Below are positions 8,904-10,000 of a stretch of DNA of 10,000 nt, piece by piece. Origin of the DNA: Eimeria necatrix (lineage: Eukaryota; Apicomplexa; Conoidasida; Eucoccidiorida; Eimeriidae). How positions within the stretch are numbered: the first letter of the stretch is position 1; each line of letters begins with the position of its first letter. The stretch lies in contig NW_013654798.1 of assembly GCF_000499385.1 (NCBI RefSeq), forward strand, positions 1 through 10,000. Direction: 5' to 3'. The notes beneath the pieces were generated by a model that did no database searches, was not told the origin of the DNA, and worked only from the letters and a program-made list of their open reading frames with translations. The translations under genes were made by a program, and so were the position numbers.

Positions 8904-9380
8904 AGCTAGCTAGCCAGCCACTGGCAGGGCTAGCTTGCTGGCTAGCTAGCTGCCCAGCTAGCTAGCTAGCTAGCTAGCTAGCTGGCTAGCTGTCTAGCTA
9001 GCTAGCTACGCGTCTGCATACTTAGCAAGCAAGAAAACTAGCTAGCCAGCTAGCTAGCTAGATGTTTAATTATATCGCTAGCTAGCCGCACACACAAGTG
9101 CCCAGCTCTCTCGCTAGCTAGCTAGCCGGCCTGCCTAATGCCTGGTCAACAAGTTAGCTAGCTAGCTAGCTAGCCAGCCTGCCTAATGCCTGGTCAACAA
9201 GTTAGCTAGCTAGCTAGCTAGCTAGCCAGCTAGCTCCAGGACCGCCGCGCAGACCAAGAACCCTGCCAGCCAGCCAGCCAGCCACCTAGATAGCTAGCCA
9301 GCAAACTAGCCGGCTAGCTAGCTAATTAGCTAGCTAGCTAGCTAGCTAGCTAGCTGGCTAGCTAGCGAGCTAGCTAGCTG
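8904..9380. repeat. CTAG tetranucleotide array 3 with a 48-bp tandem duplication
   Basis: GCTA and CCAG units with interruptions. Within it, 9130-9177 and 9178-9225 are tandem copies of one 48-bp unit (CCTGCCTAATGCCTGGTCAA and onward, ending in GCTA repeats). No gene is seen. Confidence 0.9.
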
Positions 9381-9386
9381 CTTGCT

Positions 9387-9505
9387 TCATGAGGCTTCCT
9401 CTTCGGGGCAAGGCCAGGGCTTGAGCCTCTCCACCCACTCCTTCGAAGTTTGCCCAGCTAGCCAACCCCCTTTGCTGCCCGTGTGCTGCAGGAACGAACG
9501 CTCCT

Positions 9506-9543
<38 letters not shown>

Positions 9544-9673
9544 TCAGCAGCAGCAACGCAGCACATTGGAAGCGCGGGCTCCGCCGGAAAGGCAGCTGCA
9601 ACAGGGGCAGCACAGCACCAACAAAAACAGCAGCAACAGCAGCAGCAACAGCAGCAGCAACAGCAGGAACAGT

Positions 9674-9728
<55 letters not shown>

Positions 9729-9843
9729 GGCTAACCAAGTACTGCAGGCGCCGCAGCAGCTCTGCTGAAGAAACCCCTGAGGGTTGGGGGCCCCCCTCTG
9801 TTGGGGGCCCCTCCTTGATGGCGACGCAGACCTCATTTACGTC
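9387..9843 (-). CDS. Hypothetical protein, 3' two exons of a minus-strand gene
   Basis: Exon 9843-9736 encodes 36 residues (DVNEVCVAIKEGPP...SSAELLRRLQYL) after acceptor GCTGCTGCAG; donor is TTG|GTTAGC. Exon 9503-9387 encodes 38 residues (ERSFLQHTGSKGGWLAGQTS, then KEWVERLKPWPCPEEEAS) and TGA after acceptor CTCCTGCAG-type CTGCAG. Both junctions are phase 0, and the join RRLQYL/ERSFLQHTG reads like a continuous amphipathic helix. The 232-bp intron between is CTG-rich and not a multiple of three. Upstream exons would lie beyond a CTAG array at the window's right edge, like the CTAG array before a CDPK acceptor. I do not recognise the family; the LL-RRL...LQHTG pattern faintly recalls TFIIS N-domain helices, but that is a guess. 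The plus strand is also open here with Ser/Gln-rich frames, which weakens the call. Confidence 0.4.
9504..9735. repeat. CAG/CAACAG tracts in the proposed intron
   Basis: Pure CAG at 9506-9543 and CAG/CAA mixed repeats at about 9627-9730, separated by about 80 bp of less repetitive sequence. On the minus strand they provide CTG-rich sequence before the CTGCAG acceptor. Confidence 0.9.
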
Positions 9844-9869
9844 CTGCAGCAGCATTCCAACAGCCCACC

Positions 9870-10000
9870 AGCTAGCTAGCTAGCTAGCTAGCTAGCTAGA
9901 TGGCTAGCTGGCCACCTGACTTGCTAGCTAGCTGGCTTGCTAGCTAGCTCGCTAGCTATCTAGCTACCTGGCTAGGTGGCTGGCTAGGTGGCTTGCTAGC
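9870..10000. repeat. CTAG tetranucleotide array 4, cut by the window edge
   Basis: GCTA units grading into CTGGCTAGGTGG variants towards the right edge. It lies just upstream of the proposed minus-strand exon at 9843. Confidence 0.9.

Overview
The window looks like nuclear DNA of an apicomplexan parasite, most likely Eimeria (a coccidian of birds). The evidence is a calcium-dependent protein kinase with a coccidian-type sequence, intron-rich genes, long CAG/CTG tracts in exons and introns, and interstitial AAACCCT repeats (the plant/apicomplexan telomere unit). The species is inferred; the kinase and the repeats are read directly.

Layout. Positions 1-2785 (+) hold the 3' part of a calcium-dependent protein kinase gene. 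Six exons (275-480, 940-1105, 1303-1408, 1622-1740, 2114-2191, 2723-2785) join in frame to 245 residues: the end of the kinase domain, the junction helix and four intact EF-hands. The introns are packed with CTAG, AAACCCT and CTG repeats, poly-T and AT-rich DNA. From 2786 to 4188 there is no convincing gene, only a GGGGGCCCC array (about 3003-3305) and a CTAG array with degenerate longer units (about 3392-3895). At 6054-4189 (-), convergent to the kinase, lies a two-exon gene for an alanine dehydrogenase / transhydrogenase-alpha (AlaDH/PNT) family protein of 445 residues. Its single intron (5748-5221) is built from a 22-bp satellite, a CATG tract and copies of a 14-bp palindrome.

Positions 6055-9386 are mostly non-coding. 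They contain a TTTA microsatellite, a 36-bp direct repeat with an inverted copy between its two halves, a perfect 177-bp inverted repeat (6919-7095 and 7297-7473), a CAG-rich minisatellite (about 7966-8356), two pure CAG tracts and a second CTAG array. At 9843-9387 (-) two phase-compatible exons probably form the 3' end of a third gene of unknown function.

The two main genes have no obvious functional link; they simply converge. The most unusual signal is a dispersed palindromic 14-mer, consensus GGTGTACGTACACC with variants GGTGTATGTACACC and GGTGTACAGACACC. It occurs about 18 times in introns, intergenic DNA and inside the AlaDH/PNT coding sequence. The perfect 177-bp foldback is the second signal that ordinary annotation would not explain.
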